In this document: positions 19,725 to 27,191 of the stretch, one piece after another
Position numbering within the stretch: the first letter of the stretch is position 1
Layout of the letters: each line of letters begins with the position of its first letter
Assembly (NCBI RefSeq): GCF_023008405.1
Contig: NZ_CP095376.1
Location: 1,574,001 to 1,638,000, forward strand
Source: Amycolatopsis sp. FBCC-B4732
GTDB lineage: Bacteria; Actinomycetota; Actinomycetes; Mycobacteriales; Pseudonocardiaceae
DNA: 64,000 nucleotides
Reading direction: 5' to 3'
The notes under the pieces: model-generated
What the model saw: only the letters and a program-made list of their open reading frames with translations
What the model was told of the DNA's origin: nothing
The model's database searches: none
Position numbers and translations under genes: made by a program

Positions 19725-20786
19725 ATGCCTTTTCACGGAATCCTCGACCTGTCCGGAAAAACCCCGTTCGTCCGGCACGGCCACGGCCGCACGCCCGACG
19801 ACGTCGCGATCCCGCTTTCCCTGGTGCGCAAGCACAAGCTGCGCGCCGGGGACGAAATCACCGGCACCGCCGAAGAGATCATCAGCGTCGACGGCGTCGG
19901 CCCGGACGAGCCGCGCCCGCACTTCGCCGACCTCGTGCCGGTGCACCCGGATCAGCGGCTGCTGCTCGAAACCACGCCGTCGCGGCTGCTGCCGCGCGTG
20001 ATCGACCTCGTCACCCCGCTCGGCAAGGGGCAGCGCGCGCTCGTCGTTTCGCCGCCGAAAGCCGGGAAAACCACTGTGCTGCAAGAGATCGGCCACGGTA
20101 TCGCGGCCAACCACCCGGAGTGCCGGCTGCTCGTGCTGCTCGCCGACGAACGCCCGGAGGAGGTCACCGAGCTGAGCCGCACCGTGCGCGGCGAAGTGAT
20201 CGCGTCCACCTTCGACCGGCCGCCCGCCGACCACGTCGCCGTGGCCGAGCTCACCATCGAGCGCGCGAAACGCCTCGTGGAGCGCGGCGAAGACGTCGTG
20301 CTGCTGCTCGACTCCCTCACCCGCCTCGGCCGCGCGTACAACCTTTCGGCGCGCCCCTCCGGCCGCACCCTCTCGGGTGGCGTCGACGCGGCCGCGTTGC
20401 AGCCCATGAAGCGCCTCCTCGGCGCCGCCCGCAACGTCGAAGGCGGCGGCTCCCTCACGATCGTCGCGACGGCCCTGGTGGAAACCGGTTCGCTGGCTGA
20501 CACGGTGTTCTTCGAAGAGCTCAAGAGCACCGGCAACGCCGAACTCAAGCTCGACCGCAAAGCCGCCGAGCGCCGCATCTTCCCGGCCGTCGACCTCCAG
20601 GGATCGGGCACCCGGCGCGAAGAACTCTTGGTGACGTCAGGAGAACTCGCGGCGATGCACGAAGTCCGGCGCGCTTTGTCGGGCCCGCACGCGATCGAGC
20701 AGCTGCTGGACCAGCTCCGCAAGACCGGCTCCAACGCGGAGTTCTTGCTCCGCGTGATGGGCGCGGCGGCGCCGAAAGCGGCCTGA
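19725..20786 (+). CDS. rho: Transcription termination factor Rho, short form
   Basis: A 353-residue Rho-type RNA helicase. The primary RNA-binding cold-shock-like domain is reduced (about 1-60, with PFVRHG where E. coli has the RNP1 motif GFLR). The ATPase core is complete: Walker A PPKAGKTT with Lys115, Walker B VVLLLDSLTRLGRAYN, then SGGVDAAALQPMKR, GSLTIVATALVETGS and SGTRREELL. It lacks the N-terminal helical domain of E. coli Rho (419 residues) and the long insertion of typical actinobacterial Rho proteins (600 or more residues), so it is probably a paralogue rather than the housekeeping copy. What it terminates is unknown. Confidence 0.88.
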   Translation: MPFHGILDLSGKTPFVRHGHGRTPDDVAIPLSLVRKHKLRAGDEITGTAEEIISVDGVGPDEPRPHFADLVPVHPDQRLLLETTPSRLLPRVIDLVTPLGKGQRALVVSPPKAGKTTVLQEIGHGIAANHPECRLLVLLADERPEEVTELSRTVRGEVIASTFDRPPADHVAVAELTIERAKRLVERGEDVVLLLDSLTRLGRAYNLSARPSGRTLSGGVDAAALQPMKRLLGAARNVEGGGSLTIVATALVETGSLADTVFFEELKSTGNAELKLDRKAAERRIFPAVDLQGSGTRREELLVTSGELAAMHEVRRALSGPHAIEQLLDQLRKTGSNAEFLLRVMGAAAPKAA

Positions 20787-20790
20787 CAGC

Positions 20791-20973
20791 TCAGCTTTCG
20801 CCTCGCTCCCGTAGTTCGCCGATCACTTTTTGCCCGGCGCCACGTGCTTCTTCGACGCTCTCCGGCGGTTCACCTTCGCCGGAGCGGTAAAGATCGTCCT
20901 CCGCCCGGCCGGGATCATCAGTCTCGGCCCGCGCGATTTCGGGCTGCTGTTCGTTCGGTCGGGACACGGTCAC
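20791..20973 (-). CDS. Small acidic hypothetical protein
   Basis: A 60-residue highly charged protein (many E, D and R; RAEDDLYRSGEGEPPES) with a C-terminal amphipathic stretch (QKVIGELRERGES). No known domain. GTG codons at 20973 and 20967 are both possible starts. It converges on rho with 4 nt between the stops and follows a small membrane-protein gene on the same strand. Confidence 0.55.
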   Translation of the reverse strand: MTVSRPNEQQPEIARAETDDPGRAEDDLYRSGEGEPPESVEEARGAGQKVIGELRERGES

Positions 20974-20979
20974 CGCCGT

Positions 20980-21258
20980 TCATCGAGGTGGCTGATAGGG
21001 AGTGGCGCGCGGGTAGGACGGCCGCTCGGGCCCGCGGTTGAGCGTGGCGACGAGAAATCCGAGCCCGGCGACGATCACCACGAGCGCTCCCGCCCCGGGC
21101 GCGAACGCCCACCACCCGACCCCGGCAGCGGCCACGAGCCACGCCGAGACGAGGGTGCGCTTCGCAGTGAGGGGATACGCCTTCGGCAGCTCCCGGACGG
21201 CGGTCGCGCCGAGCACGAGCAGCCCACCCAAGGCCACGATCAGCACGATGACGTACAT
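20980..21258 (-). CDS. Small membrane protein
   Basis: A 92-residue protein with three hydrophobic segments (about 2-20, 37-52 and 55-72; MYVIVLIVALGGLLVLGATA, LVSAWLVAAAGVGWW, GALVVIVAGLGFLVATL) and a hydrophilic proline-rich tail. The ATG at 21258 is strongly supported by GGAGGACATCCC. The function is unknown. The small acidic gene starts 6 nt after its stop, so they are probably co-transcribed. Confidence 0.72.
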   Translation of the reverse strand: MYVIVLIVALGGLLVLGATAVRELPKAYPLTAKRTLVSAWLVAAAGVGWWAFAPGAGALVVIVAGLGFLVATLNRGPERPSYPRATPYQPPR

Positions 21259-21361
21259 GGGATGTCCTCCTTCGGGGAGTCGGGCATCTCAATCGGGATT
21301 ACCCGTGAAGGTGGACGGCATGCCGTGGCCTCGGGCACACGAAGCCGAGACGGCCGCGCGC

Positions 21362-21562
21362 TCAGCTGCCGCGGCCCGTGGTCTGCTGCAGGGCGTCGAT
21401 CCGCGCCGAAGCCTCCGCCTTCGTCAAGTTCTCCGGTACCTCTTCCCCCGCCTCGTGCGCCAGCGTCTGCAGGTACGACTTCTGCGGCCCTGTCATCGGT
21501 TCGTCACCCGTGGTCCAATCGCTCGGGTCCTTCTCCGGGTTGGGCTCGACCTGATCCGTCAT
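21362..21562 (-). CDS. DUF3072 small protein
   Basis: A 66-residue protein matching the DUF3072 pattern: an acidic start (NPEKDPSDWTTGDEPMTGPQ) and the conserved SYLQTLAHEAGEEVPENLTKAEAS segment, which resembles a small SAP-like helix pair. The ATG at 21562 follows GGAGGAGTC. A LexA-type palindrome sits directly on its promoter (see the next entry), so it is likely induced by DNA damage. In the family the function is unknown. Confidence 0.85.
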   Translation of the reverse strand: MTDQVEPNPEKDPSDWTTGDEPMTGPQKSYLQTLAHEAGEEVPENLTKAEASARIDALQQTTGRGS

Positions 21563-21575
21563 GACTCCTCCATTT

Positions 21576-21596
21576 CGAACGTCTGTTCGCACTCTA
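21576..21596 (-). promoter_or_regulatory. LexA-type SOS box over the DUF3072 promoter
   Basis: On the coding strand CGAAC-AGAC-GTTCG (21576-21589) fits the actinobacterial/Bacillus SOS box CGAACRNRYGTTYG. A -10 element TAGAGT lies at 21591-21596 immediately upstream, so a bound repressor would cover the transcription start. The gene's Shine-Dalgarno and ATG follow within about 15 bp. Confidence 0.65.
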
Positions 21597-21620
21597 GCGC
21601 GAGGGTCCGACACTCGCCGC

Positions 21621-22043
21621 TCATCGACCGGCCGACGGGGTCGTCGGCGGGCCGGCCTCGTGACCGGCGCGACCGTGGGTCCGGCGGTCGTCCTTCATCT
21701 GCTGTTCGTGCAGGTGGCGGCGACCTCCGGTCAACGACTCCAGCAGCGAACGCTCGAGGTCGCGACAGGCCTTGTAGTACCCGTCGTCGTACTCCTCGAC
21801 GACCTGGAAAGTCCACCGATCGGGTAATACGTTCAGCCCGATGAGCTCCTCGGAGATCCGCTGCGCCCAGTTCGCGTGGCCCGCCTTCTCGAGCTGCTCC
21901 ACTGCTTCGCCGAGGGCCAGGTCCGCGCTGCCGGTCAGCTGGTGGAACGAATAGAGGTGCCCGCGGGCGCGCTCGATCGTCTCGAGGGCCTCGGTGACCT
22001 TGCCGACGGCTTCGACGGTGGCGGCGTCCGGTTTCTCGACCAT
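21621..22043 (-). CDS. Conserved hypothetical protein with helical bundle
   Basis: A 140-residue soluble protein, mostly helical: AVGKVTEALETIERARGHLYSFHQ and LALGEAVEQLEKAGH, then DRWTFQVVEEYDDGYYKACRDLE. The last 30 residues are charged and histidine-rich. No named domain is recognised, but the pattern is of a widespread actinobacterial family. The ATG at 22043 has no good ribosome site, and a strong terminator hairpin for the upstream gene ends only 9 nt before it, so a separate promoter between them is unlikely to be long. Confidence 0.7.
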   Translation of the reverse strand: MVEKPDAATVEAVGKVTEALETIERARGHLYSFHQLTGSADLALGEAVEQLEKAGHANWAQRISEELIGLNVLPDRWTFQVVEEYDDGYYKACRDLERSLLESLTGGRRHLHEQQMKDDRRTHGRAGHEAGPPTTPSAGR

Positions 22044-22051
22044 GACGCGAA

Positions 22052-22095
22052 AGTGCCCCGTTCCGGGATTTCTACACCTCCCGGAACGGGGCACT
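22052..22095 (-). terminator. Strong hairpin terminator behind the NlpC/P60 gene
   Basis: A perfect 16-bp stem (AGTGCCCCGTTCCGGG at 22052-22067 and its complement at 22080-22095) encloses a 12-nt AT-richer loop. It begins 12 nt after the stop of the NlpC/P60 gene and ends 8 nt before the next gene's ATG. There is no clear T-tract, as is common for actinobacterial terminators. Confidence 0.8.
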
Positions 22096-22107
22096 CGGCG
22101 AAACGAC

Positions 22108-23160
22108 TCACGCCGTCGGGCGCGTGGCTCCCGCGTACTGGCTCATCAGCGGCGAGATCTTCACGACGTCGCCGCTCGTCGGGGCGTGGACCATCTTGCC
22201 GTCGCCGATGTACATCCCGATGTGGGACACCGGGGAGTAGTACGCGACCAGGTCGCCCGGCTGCAGCTGGCTGCGCGACACCGCGGTGCCGAAGCCCGCC
22301 TGGGCCGACGACGTCCGGGGGAGGCTGATGCCGGCCTGCTTGTACGCCCACTGCATCAGGCCCGAGCAGTCGAACGTGCCCGGCCCGGTGGCGCCCCAGA
22401 CGTACGCGCTGCCGAGCTTGCTCAGCGCCGCGTTGACGGCCGCCTGGGCCGCGGCGGTCGGCGCCTTGACGTTGGGCGCCGCGCCGCCGGTGTCCTTCTG
22501 GGCCGCCTTGTCGGCGGTGCTGAGGGTCCGGCTCTGCGCCTCGATCTGGTCGAGCTGCGCCTGCAGGTTCTTCTTCTTGCCCTCGATGTCCGACGCCAGC
22601 TTGGCGGCGGCGTCACGGGCGTCCTGGGCGCGCTTCGCCGCGTCCGCCGCCGCCTTCTCGGCCGTGGTGGCCTTGTCGGCCGCGACGCTGAGGTTGTCCA
22701 TCGCGGCGTTCTTGTCGGTCGCGATGACCTCGAGCGCGGCCGAGCGGTCCAGGAAGTCCTGGGTGGACGTGCCGGCCAGCAGCGCCGACAGCTTGTTCAT
22801 CTGGGCGCCGCTGGTGAACGACGCGCCGGCGAACTTGTCCACCTGGGTCTGGTACTTCTGCTTCGCCTCGATCGCCTGGGCGCCGGCGTCCTTCGCGGCG
22901 GTGACGTCGGCGTTGGCCTTGTCGAGCTGGCCCTGCTTGGCGGTCAGGTCGTCCTGGGCCTTGAGCAGGTCTTCGTTGAGCTTCTCGGCCTGTCCCGCGA
23001 GTTCGCGGTACTTGGCCAGCGCGTCCGAGCCCGCGGGCGGGGCCTGCAGGACGGGGATCGGGGCGGCGGTGGCCGGGGGCTGGGCCATGGTGACGACGGC
23101 GATCACCGAGGCCGCGGCGAGGGCACCTGACACCACGCGCTTTACGGGATGCGTACGCAT
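22108..23160 (-). CDS. Secreted NlpC/P60 (C40) peptidoglycan endopeptidase
   Basis: A 350-residue secreted cell-wall hydrolase of the RipA type. A Sec signal peptide (about 1-33) precedes a long Ala/Lys-rich coiled coil (about 45-225, with QAEKLNEDLLKAQDDLTAKQ) and a C-terminal NlpC/P60 domain (about 235-350). The catalytic Cys is in FDCSGLMQWAYKQAG, the His in SHIGMYIGDGKMVHAP, and a polar third residue follows. The family cuts D-Glu/m-DAP peptides during division; the coiled coil probably keeps it inhibited or docks it to FtsEX/RipC-like partners. The start is the ATG at 23160. Confidence 0.93.
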   Translation of the reverse strand: MRTHPVKRVVSGALAAASVIAVVTMAQPPATAAPIPVLQAPPAGSDALAKYRELAGQAEKLNEDLLKAQDDLTAKQGQLDKANADVTAAKDAGAQAIEAKQKYQTQVDKFAGASFTSGAQMNKLSALLAGTSTQDFLDRSAALEVIATDKNAAMDNLSVAADKATTAEKAAADAAKRAQDARDAAAKLASDIEGKKKNLQAQLDQIEAQSRTLSTADKAAQKDTGGAAPNVKAPTAAAQAAVNAALSKLGSAYVWGATGPGTFDCSGLMQWAYKQAGISLPRTSSAQAGFGTAVSRSQLQPGDLVAYYSPVSHIGMYIGDGKMVHAPTSGDVVKISPLMSQYAGATRPTA

Positions 23161-23579
23161 TCTCGCGCGGGTCTCCTTTGCTGTTCGGCCGCCGGCGGGT
23201 GCCGGACGGGCGAGTCGGGGGCCTCGCCCGGAGCGCGCTCCATCGCAACAGGAAGAGCGCGCTGTGGGTGTCCGGTACCCGGCAGGGGGGTATCGGCGGC
23301 GATCTCGCGTCGCCGTCCATCGACGACCGGGGGCCGCGAGATCTCGAACAGGTTACGAAAAGAACACGGCACCGTCCAGTGTGGGTCAGCCGCAACTCTC
23401 CGTGATGATAAGAAACACGGCTGGACCAGTGGTAATGGAAAAGGGTGTGTCGGGGATTACACGTCGTCACCGTCGAGGAGTACCCTACCCCCCAAGGGTA
23501 TGAGCCCGGTTTGTACGTCCCTTGTATCCCGCCGGGTGATCCTCCTGGCCGAAGAGATTCCGACCAGTGGAGGACAGGG
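23161..23579. promoter_or_regulatory. 419-bp divergent intergenic region of two cell-wall genes
   Basis: No gene is seen. A palindrome TACCCT-N8-AGGGTA lies at 23481-23500, about 80 bp before the plus-strand gene. The c-di-AMP (ydaO) riboswitch that often precedes NlpC/P60 and Rpf genes in actinobacteria was looked for on both strands, but its signature (GACAGCTAAC-like block) is absent. The region 23340-23460 is less GC-rich than its surroundings and probably holds both promoters. Confidence 0.4.
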
Positions 23580-24410
23580 ATGTTCACGAAGGCCGCCGTG
23601 TTGACGGCGCTCACCGCCGCGGCGTTCGCCGTGGCCGCACCGGCTCAGGCCGAAACCGCGGTCACGACGGCGCTGCCCACGGCGAACATGGAGGCCGTGC
23701 TCAAGGCGGCTCAGATCGACCCGCGCCGGGCCGACGACACCCAGACGCCGGGCGCGCACGACAGCGTCCTGCTCGTCGAACAGGCGCTGCAGGCGAAGGG
23801 GCTCCTCGCGAGCACCTACGTCGACGGCTACTTCGGCACCACCACGATCACGGCGTACTCCCAGTACCAGAAGTCGCTGGGCTACACCGGGATCGACGCC
23901 TCCGGCCTGCCGGGCAAGACGTCGCTGGAGAAGCTGGGCGAAGGCCGCTACACGGTCACCGGCCCGGTGTCCGCGGGCAGCCACGTCACCTACCACGGCG
24001 TCACGCTCAACACCCGCACCAAGGCGATGCTCGTGGCCGCCGAAGGCATCTTCGGTTCGTCGGTCAGCCTGACGCAGGGCTCGTACAACCCGGGCGGCGT
24101 CGACGCCTCGGCCGGGACCCACGACGGCGGCGGCGCGATGGACATCTCGGTGTCCAGCCTGTCCTCGACCAGCCGGACGAACCTGCTGAAGGCGCTGCGC
24201 AAGGTCGGGTTCGCGGCCTGGCTGCGCACTCCGGCCCAGGGCTTCGCCTACCACATCCACGCGATGGCGATCTCCGACCCGGACCTGTCCTCGGGCGCCC
24301 AGCACCAGACCGGTGACTACTACCTGGGCATGAACGGCCTGGCCGGTCGCGGCGCCGACGACGGCCCGTCGGTCACCAAGGTGACGTGGGAGGAGTACCA
24401 GCGCGGCTGA
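23580..24410 (+). CDS. Secreted peptidoglycan-binding protein with M15-like metallopeptidase domain
   Basis: A 276-residue secreted protein. A signal peptide (about 1-24, ending APAQAE) precedes a PG_binding_1-type repeat (about 60-120, LLVEQALQAKGLL and VDGYFGTTTITAYSQYQ). The C-terminal domain (about 135-260) carries GTHDGGGAMDISV and AYHIHAMA, which fit the LAS/M15 zinc pattern (S/T-x-H-x-x-x-G-x-A-x-D and H-x-H). That would make it a D,D-type carboxypeptidase or endopeptidase; activity is inferred. GGAGGACAGGG precedes the ATG. It is divergent from the NlpC/P60 hydrolase. Confidence 0.85.
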   Translation: MFTKAAVLTALTAAAFAVAAPAQAETAVTTALPTANMEAVLKAAQIDPRRADDTQTPGAHDSVLLVEQALQAKGLLASTYVDGYFGTTTITAYSQYQKSLGYTGIDASGLPGKTSLEKLGEGRYTVTGPVSAGSHVTYHGVTLNTRTKAMLVAAEGIFGSSVSLTQGSYNPGGVDASAGTHDGGGAMDISVSSLSSTSRTNLLKALRKVGFAAWLRTPAQGFAYHIHAMAISDPDLSSGAQHQTGDYYLGMNGLAGRGADDGPSVTKVTWEEYQRG

Positions 24411-24418
24411 CGCCGGAC

Positions 24419-24444
24419 GCCCGGCCGTGGTGGCACGGCCGGGC
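24419..24444 (+). terminator. GC-rich hairpin terminator
   Basis: A perfect 11-bp stem (GCCCGGCCGTG at 24419-24429 with its complement at 24434-24444) with a GTGG loop begins 8 nt after the stop of the peptidoglycan-binding gene. TTTGATC follows about 20 nt on, too far to be a classical T-tract. Confidence 0.7.
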
Positions 24445-24489
24445 TCGCCGGTGGTTTGATCGGGGGACCAACTCTCTGGGGGTGTCCCG

Positions 24490-25308
24490 ATGGCGGGCAA
24501 GGCGTTCCGGTTCGGTGTGGTCGCGGCGGCCGGGGAGGGCGGCGCGAAATGGCGCGAGACCGCCCGGCGTGCCGAAGAGCTCGGCTACTCGACGCTGCTC
24601 TCGCCGGACAACCTCAACCTGCCGACGCCGACCGCGTCGCTCGCGGCCGCCGCCGCGGTGACCACCGAGCTGCGCGTCGGCTCGTTCGTCCTGGCCAGTC
24701 CGCTGCGCACCGCGCGGGCGGCGGCCTGGGAGGCGCACAGCCTGACCGCCGTCACCGACGGCCGGTTCGAACTCGGCCTCGGCACCGGGCTCCCGACGAT
24801 GCGCCAGCAGGCCGCGGAGCTGGGCCTGCCCTACGGCTCGGGGCAGGAGCGGCTCGACTCGATCTCCGAGACCGTCGACCACGTGCGGCGGCTCGACGGC
24901 GACGCGCACACCCCGGTCATGATCGCCGCGGGCGGGCCCAAGGCGCGGGTGCTCGCCGCGAAGAAGGCCGACATCGTCACCCTCGCCGGGGGCGCCCTGA
25001 CCACCCGCGCGGAAACCGCGGCCTACATCGGCGAAATCCGCGCGGCGGCCGGCGACCGGGACCTCGAGTTCGCGCTCAACATCTGGGTCGTCGGCGAGCA
25101 GGTGCCGCCGTGGATCCGCGGGTTCATCGGGGTCGACGCCGAAACGCTGATCGAGCACGACTCGCTCGCCATGCTCCGTGGCGGCACCGACGCCATGGCC
25201 GAGGAGCTCGAACGGCGTCGCGAGGAACTCGGCATCTCCTACTTCAGCGTCAACGGGGCGTTCACCGAGGAGTTCGCGCCGCTGGTGGCGCGGCTGGCGG
25301 GGAAGTGA
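24490..25308 (+). CDS. LLM-class F420-dependent oxidoreductase
   Basis: A 272-residue TIM-barrel flavoprotein of the luciferase-like/F420 family. Recognisable blocks are FRFGVVAAAGEGG, ARRAEELGYSTLLSPDN, LRVGSFVLASPLRTA, DGRFELGLGTG and TPVMIAAGGPKARVLA. Close homologues are annotated as TIGR03621-type F420-dependent oxidoreductases in actinomycetes. The substrate is unknown. Its 3' end overlaps the convergent dehydratase gene by 47 nt. Confidence 0.88.
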   Translation: MAGKAFRFGVVAAAGEGGAKWRETARRAEELGYSTLLSPDNLNLPTPTASLAAAAAVTTELRVGSFVLASPLRTARAAAWEAHSLTAVTDGRFELGLGTGLPTMRQQAAELGLPYGSGQERLDSISETVDHVRRLDGDAHTPVMIAAGGPKARVLAAKKADIVTLAGGALTTRAETAAYIGEIRAAAGDRDLEFALNIWVVGEQVPPWIRGFIGVDAETLIEHDSLAMLRGGTDAMAEELERRREELGISYFSVNGAFTEEFAPLVARLAGK

Positions 25309-26206
25309 GCGTCGCCGGGTCGGTGTTGGCCCCGCAGAGCAGGACGGCGACCCGCTCGCCCGGCGCCGGCCGGTAGGCGCCGGTGCGCAGGGCGGCGAAC
25401 GCCGTCGCCCCGCCGGGTTCGACGGCGAGGCGGTAGCGGTCCCACAGCGCCGCGCGGGCGTCGAGGATCTCCGCGTCGCCGACCAGCACCGAGCCCACGT
25501 CCGTGCGGGTGGCGACCGCGAAGGCGATGTCGCCGAGCCGGGACGCGCCGAGCGAATCGGCGGCGATCCCGGACACCTCGACCGGCACCGGCTCGCCCGC
25601 GGCCAGCGCCGCGTTCAGCGTCGGAGCCGTGCGCGGTTCGACACCGATCACCCGGGCACGGCCTTCGACTGCGGCGGCGATGCCCGCCAGCAGCCCGCCG
25701 CCGCCGACCGCCACCAGGATCGTGTCCAGCCCGTCGACGTCCGCCAGCAGCTCCAGGCCGATCGTGCCCTGGCCGGCGCAGATCTCCGGCTGGTCGTAGG
25801 CGTGGCAGAAGAGCGCGCCCGAGTCCGCCGCGTGCTTGACGGCGGCGTCGTAGGCGTCGGCGTACTTGTCGCCGACCAGCTCGACGGCCGCGCCCAGCGT
25901 CCGCAGCTTCGCCACCTTCACCGCGGGCGCGTTCGCGGGGACGTAGACCCGCGCGGCCACCCCGAATTCGCGGGCGGCGTGGGCGACGGCGAGCCCGGCG
26001 TTGCCGCCCGAGGCGGCCACCACCCCGGCCGCCGAGAGCTCGCCCGCCGCGATGATCCGGTTGAAGGCGCCGCGGGCCTTGAACGACCCGGTGTGCTGTA
26101 GCTGCTCCAGCTTGAACCACACGCCGTCGTCGGCGAGGACGGGCGTCCGGCGGACCCGGCCCCGGATCCGGGTGGCCGCCAGTTCGACATCCGCGGTGCT
26201 GATCAT
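25262..26206 (-). CDS. Threonine/serine dehydratase-like PLP enzyme
   Basis: A 314-residue fold-type II PLP enzyme. The cofactor lysine lies in TGSFKARGAFN, the carboxylate-binding loop in ASGGNAGLAVA and the phosphate-binding glycine loop in VGGGGLLAG. The sequence is catabolic-type length without an ACT regulatory domain. Threonine or serine dehydration is likely, but racemase or ammonia-lyase activity cannot be excluded. It is divergent from a LysR gene 85 bp away, the usual arrangement for an activator and its target. The C-terminal 16 residues are encoded inside the opposite-strand oxidoreductase gene. Confidence 0.88.
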   Translation of the reverse strand: MISTADVELAATRIRGRVRRTPVLADDGVWFKLEQLQHTGSFKARGAFNRIIAAGELSAAGVVAASGGNAGLAVAHAAREFGVAARVYVPANAPAVKVAKLRTLGAAVELVGDKYADAYDAAVKHAADSGALFCHAYDQPEICAGQGTIGLELLADVDGLDTILVAVGGGGLLAGIAAAVEGRARVIGVEPRTAPTLNAALAAGEPVPVEVSGIAADSLGASRLGDIAFAVATRTDVGSVLVGDAEILDARAALWDRYRLAVEPGGATAFAALRTGAYRPAPGERVAVLLCGANTDPATLTSPPAAPPAARTPR

Positions 26207-26291
26207 GCGCCCAGCATGCGCGCCGGCCGGCCGTAAGCACCAGCGACGTCTCCTATGCTGCCGTTAGCGGAGCTGATGGCCGGAGGTGACC

Positions 26292-27176
26292 GTGCTCGAC
26301 GCCCACCGACTCGCCGTGCTGGCCGAGGTCGCGCACGCCGGCTCGATCGCCGGAGCCGCCCAGCGGCTCTCCTTCACCCCTTCGGCCGTCTCGCAGCAGC
26401 TGGCCAAGCTCGAGCGCGACGTCGGGGCCCGGCTGCTGCACCGGCACGCCCGCGGCGTCACCCTGACGCCGGTCGGGGAAGCGCTGCTCGGCCACGCGGA
26501 GACGATCGTCGGTGAGCTGCGCACCGCCGAGCGGACGGTCCGCGCCCTGCTCGACGAGGAGCCCGCGCAGCTCACCGTGGGCACCTTCGCGAGCGCCGGC
26601 AGCACGCTCGTGCCCGCCGCGCTCGCCGACTTCCGCCGGGACCACCCCGCGGTGGCGCTGCGGCTGCTGGACCTGGAACCACCCGACGGCTACGGCCTGG
26701 TCAGCTCGCGCGACCTCGACCTGCTGATCACCCACCGCTACCCGGGGGCGCCGCTGCCCGACCCGCGCGGGCTCACGCGGAAGCTGCTGCGCTCCGAGCG
26801 GTTCCGCCTGATCCTCCCGGCCGGCCACCCGAAGGCGCGGGCCCGGCGGCTCACCCTGCGCGCGCTGTCCGGCGAGGACTGGATTTCCGGCAGCCCCGGC
26901 GCGCCCAACCGCGGCTGCCTCGAGCAGCTCGCCGACGCCGCCGGGGTCGCGCTGCGGGTGGCCTACGAAACCCGGGACTACCAGGTCGTGCTGGCGCTGG
27001 TGGAGGCCGGGCTGGGGATCGCGTTCGTGCCCGACGGCGTGCTCGCCCGGCTGGGCCCGGCGCGGATCGAGGTCCGCGACGCGGCCGACGCGCGGCCGGT
27101 CCGCGAGATCTTCCTGGTGCACCATCGGCGGCCCGGACCGCTGGTGACCGAGATGGTCGCGCTGCTCAGCCGCTAA
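26292..27176 (+). CDS. LysR-family transcriptional regulator
   Basis: A 294-residue LysR protein: an N-terminal winged helix (HRLAVLAEVAHAGSIAGAAQRL, TPSAVSQQLAKLER) and a two-lobe substrate-binding domain (about 88-290). GTG at 26292 is preferred over GTG at 26286 because GGAGG at 26282-26286 is correctly spaced for it. TATGCT at about 26256-26261 may be its -10. It is divergent from the dehydratase gene and probably controls it; the intergenic CCGTTAGCGG dyad is a candidate half-operator. Confidence 0.9.
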   Translation: MLDAHRLAVLAEVAHAGSIAGAAQRLSFTPSAVSQQLAKLERDVGARLLHRHARGVTLTPVGEALLGHAETIVGELRTAERTVRALLDEEPAQLTVGTFASAGSTLVPAALADFRRDHPAVALRLLDLEPPDGYGLVSSRDLDLLITHRYPGAPLPDPRGLTRKLLRSERFRLILPAGHPKARARRLTLRALSGEDWISGSPGAPNRGCLEQLADAAGVALRVAYETRDYQVVLALVEAGLGIAFVPDGVLARLGPARIEVRDAADARPVREIFLVHHRRPGPLVTEMVALLSR

Positions 27177-27191
27177 GAGAGGCGGTGGCCG

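Noticed and set aside
23481..23500. CsoR-type copper operator
   Set aside because: TACCCT-N8-AGGGTA only loosely resembles copper operators and no copper gene is near.
23161..23579. c-di-AMP (ydaO) riboswitch before the cell-wall hydrolases
   Set aside because: The conserved core of the aptamer is absent on both strands.
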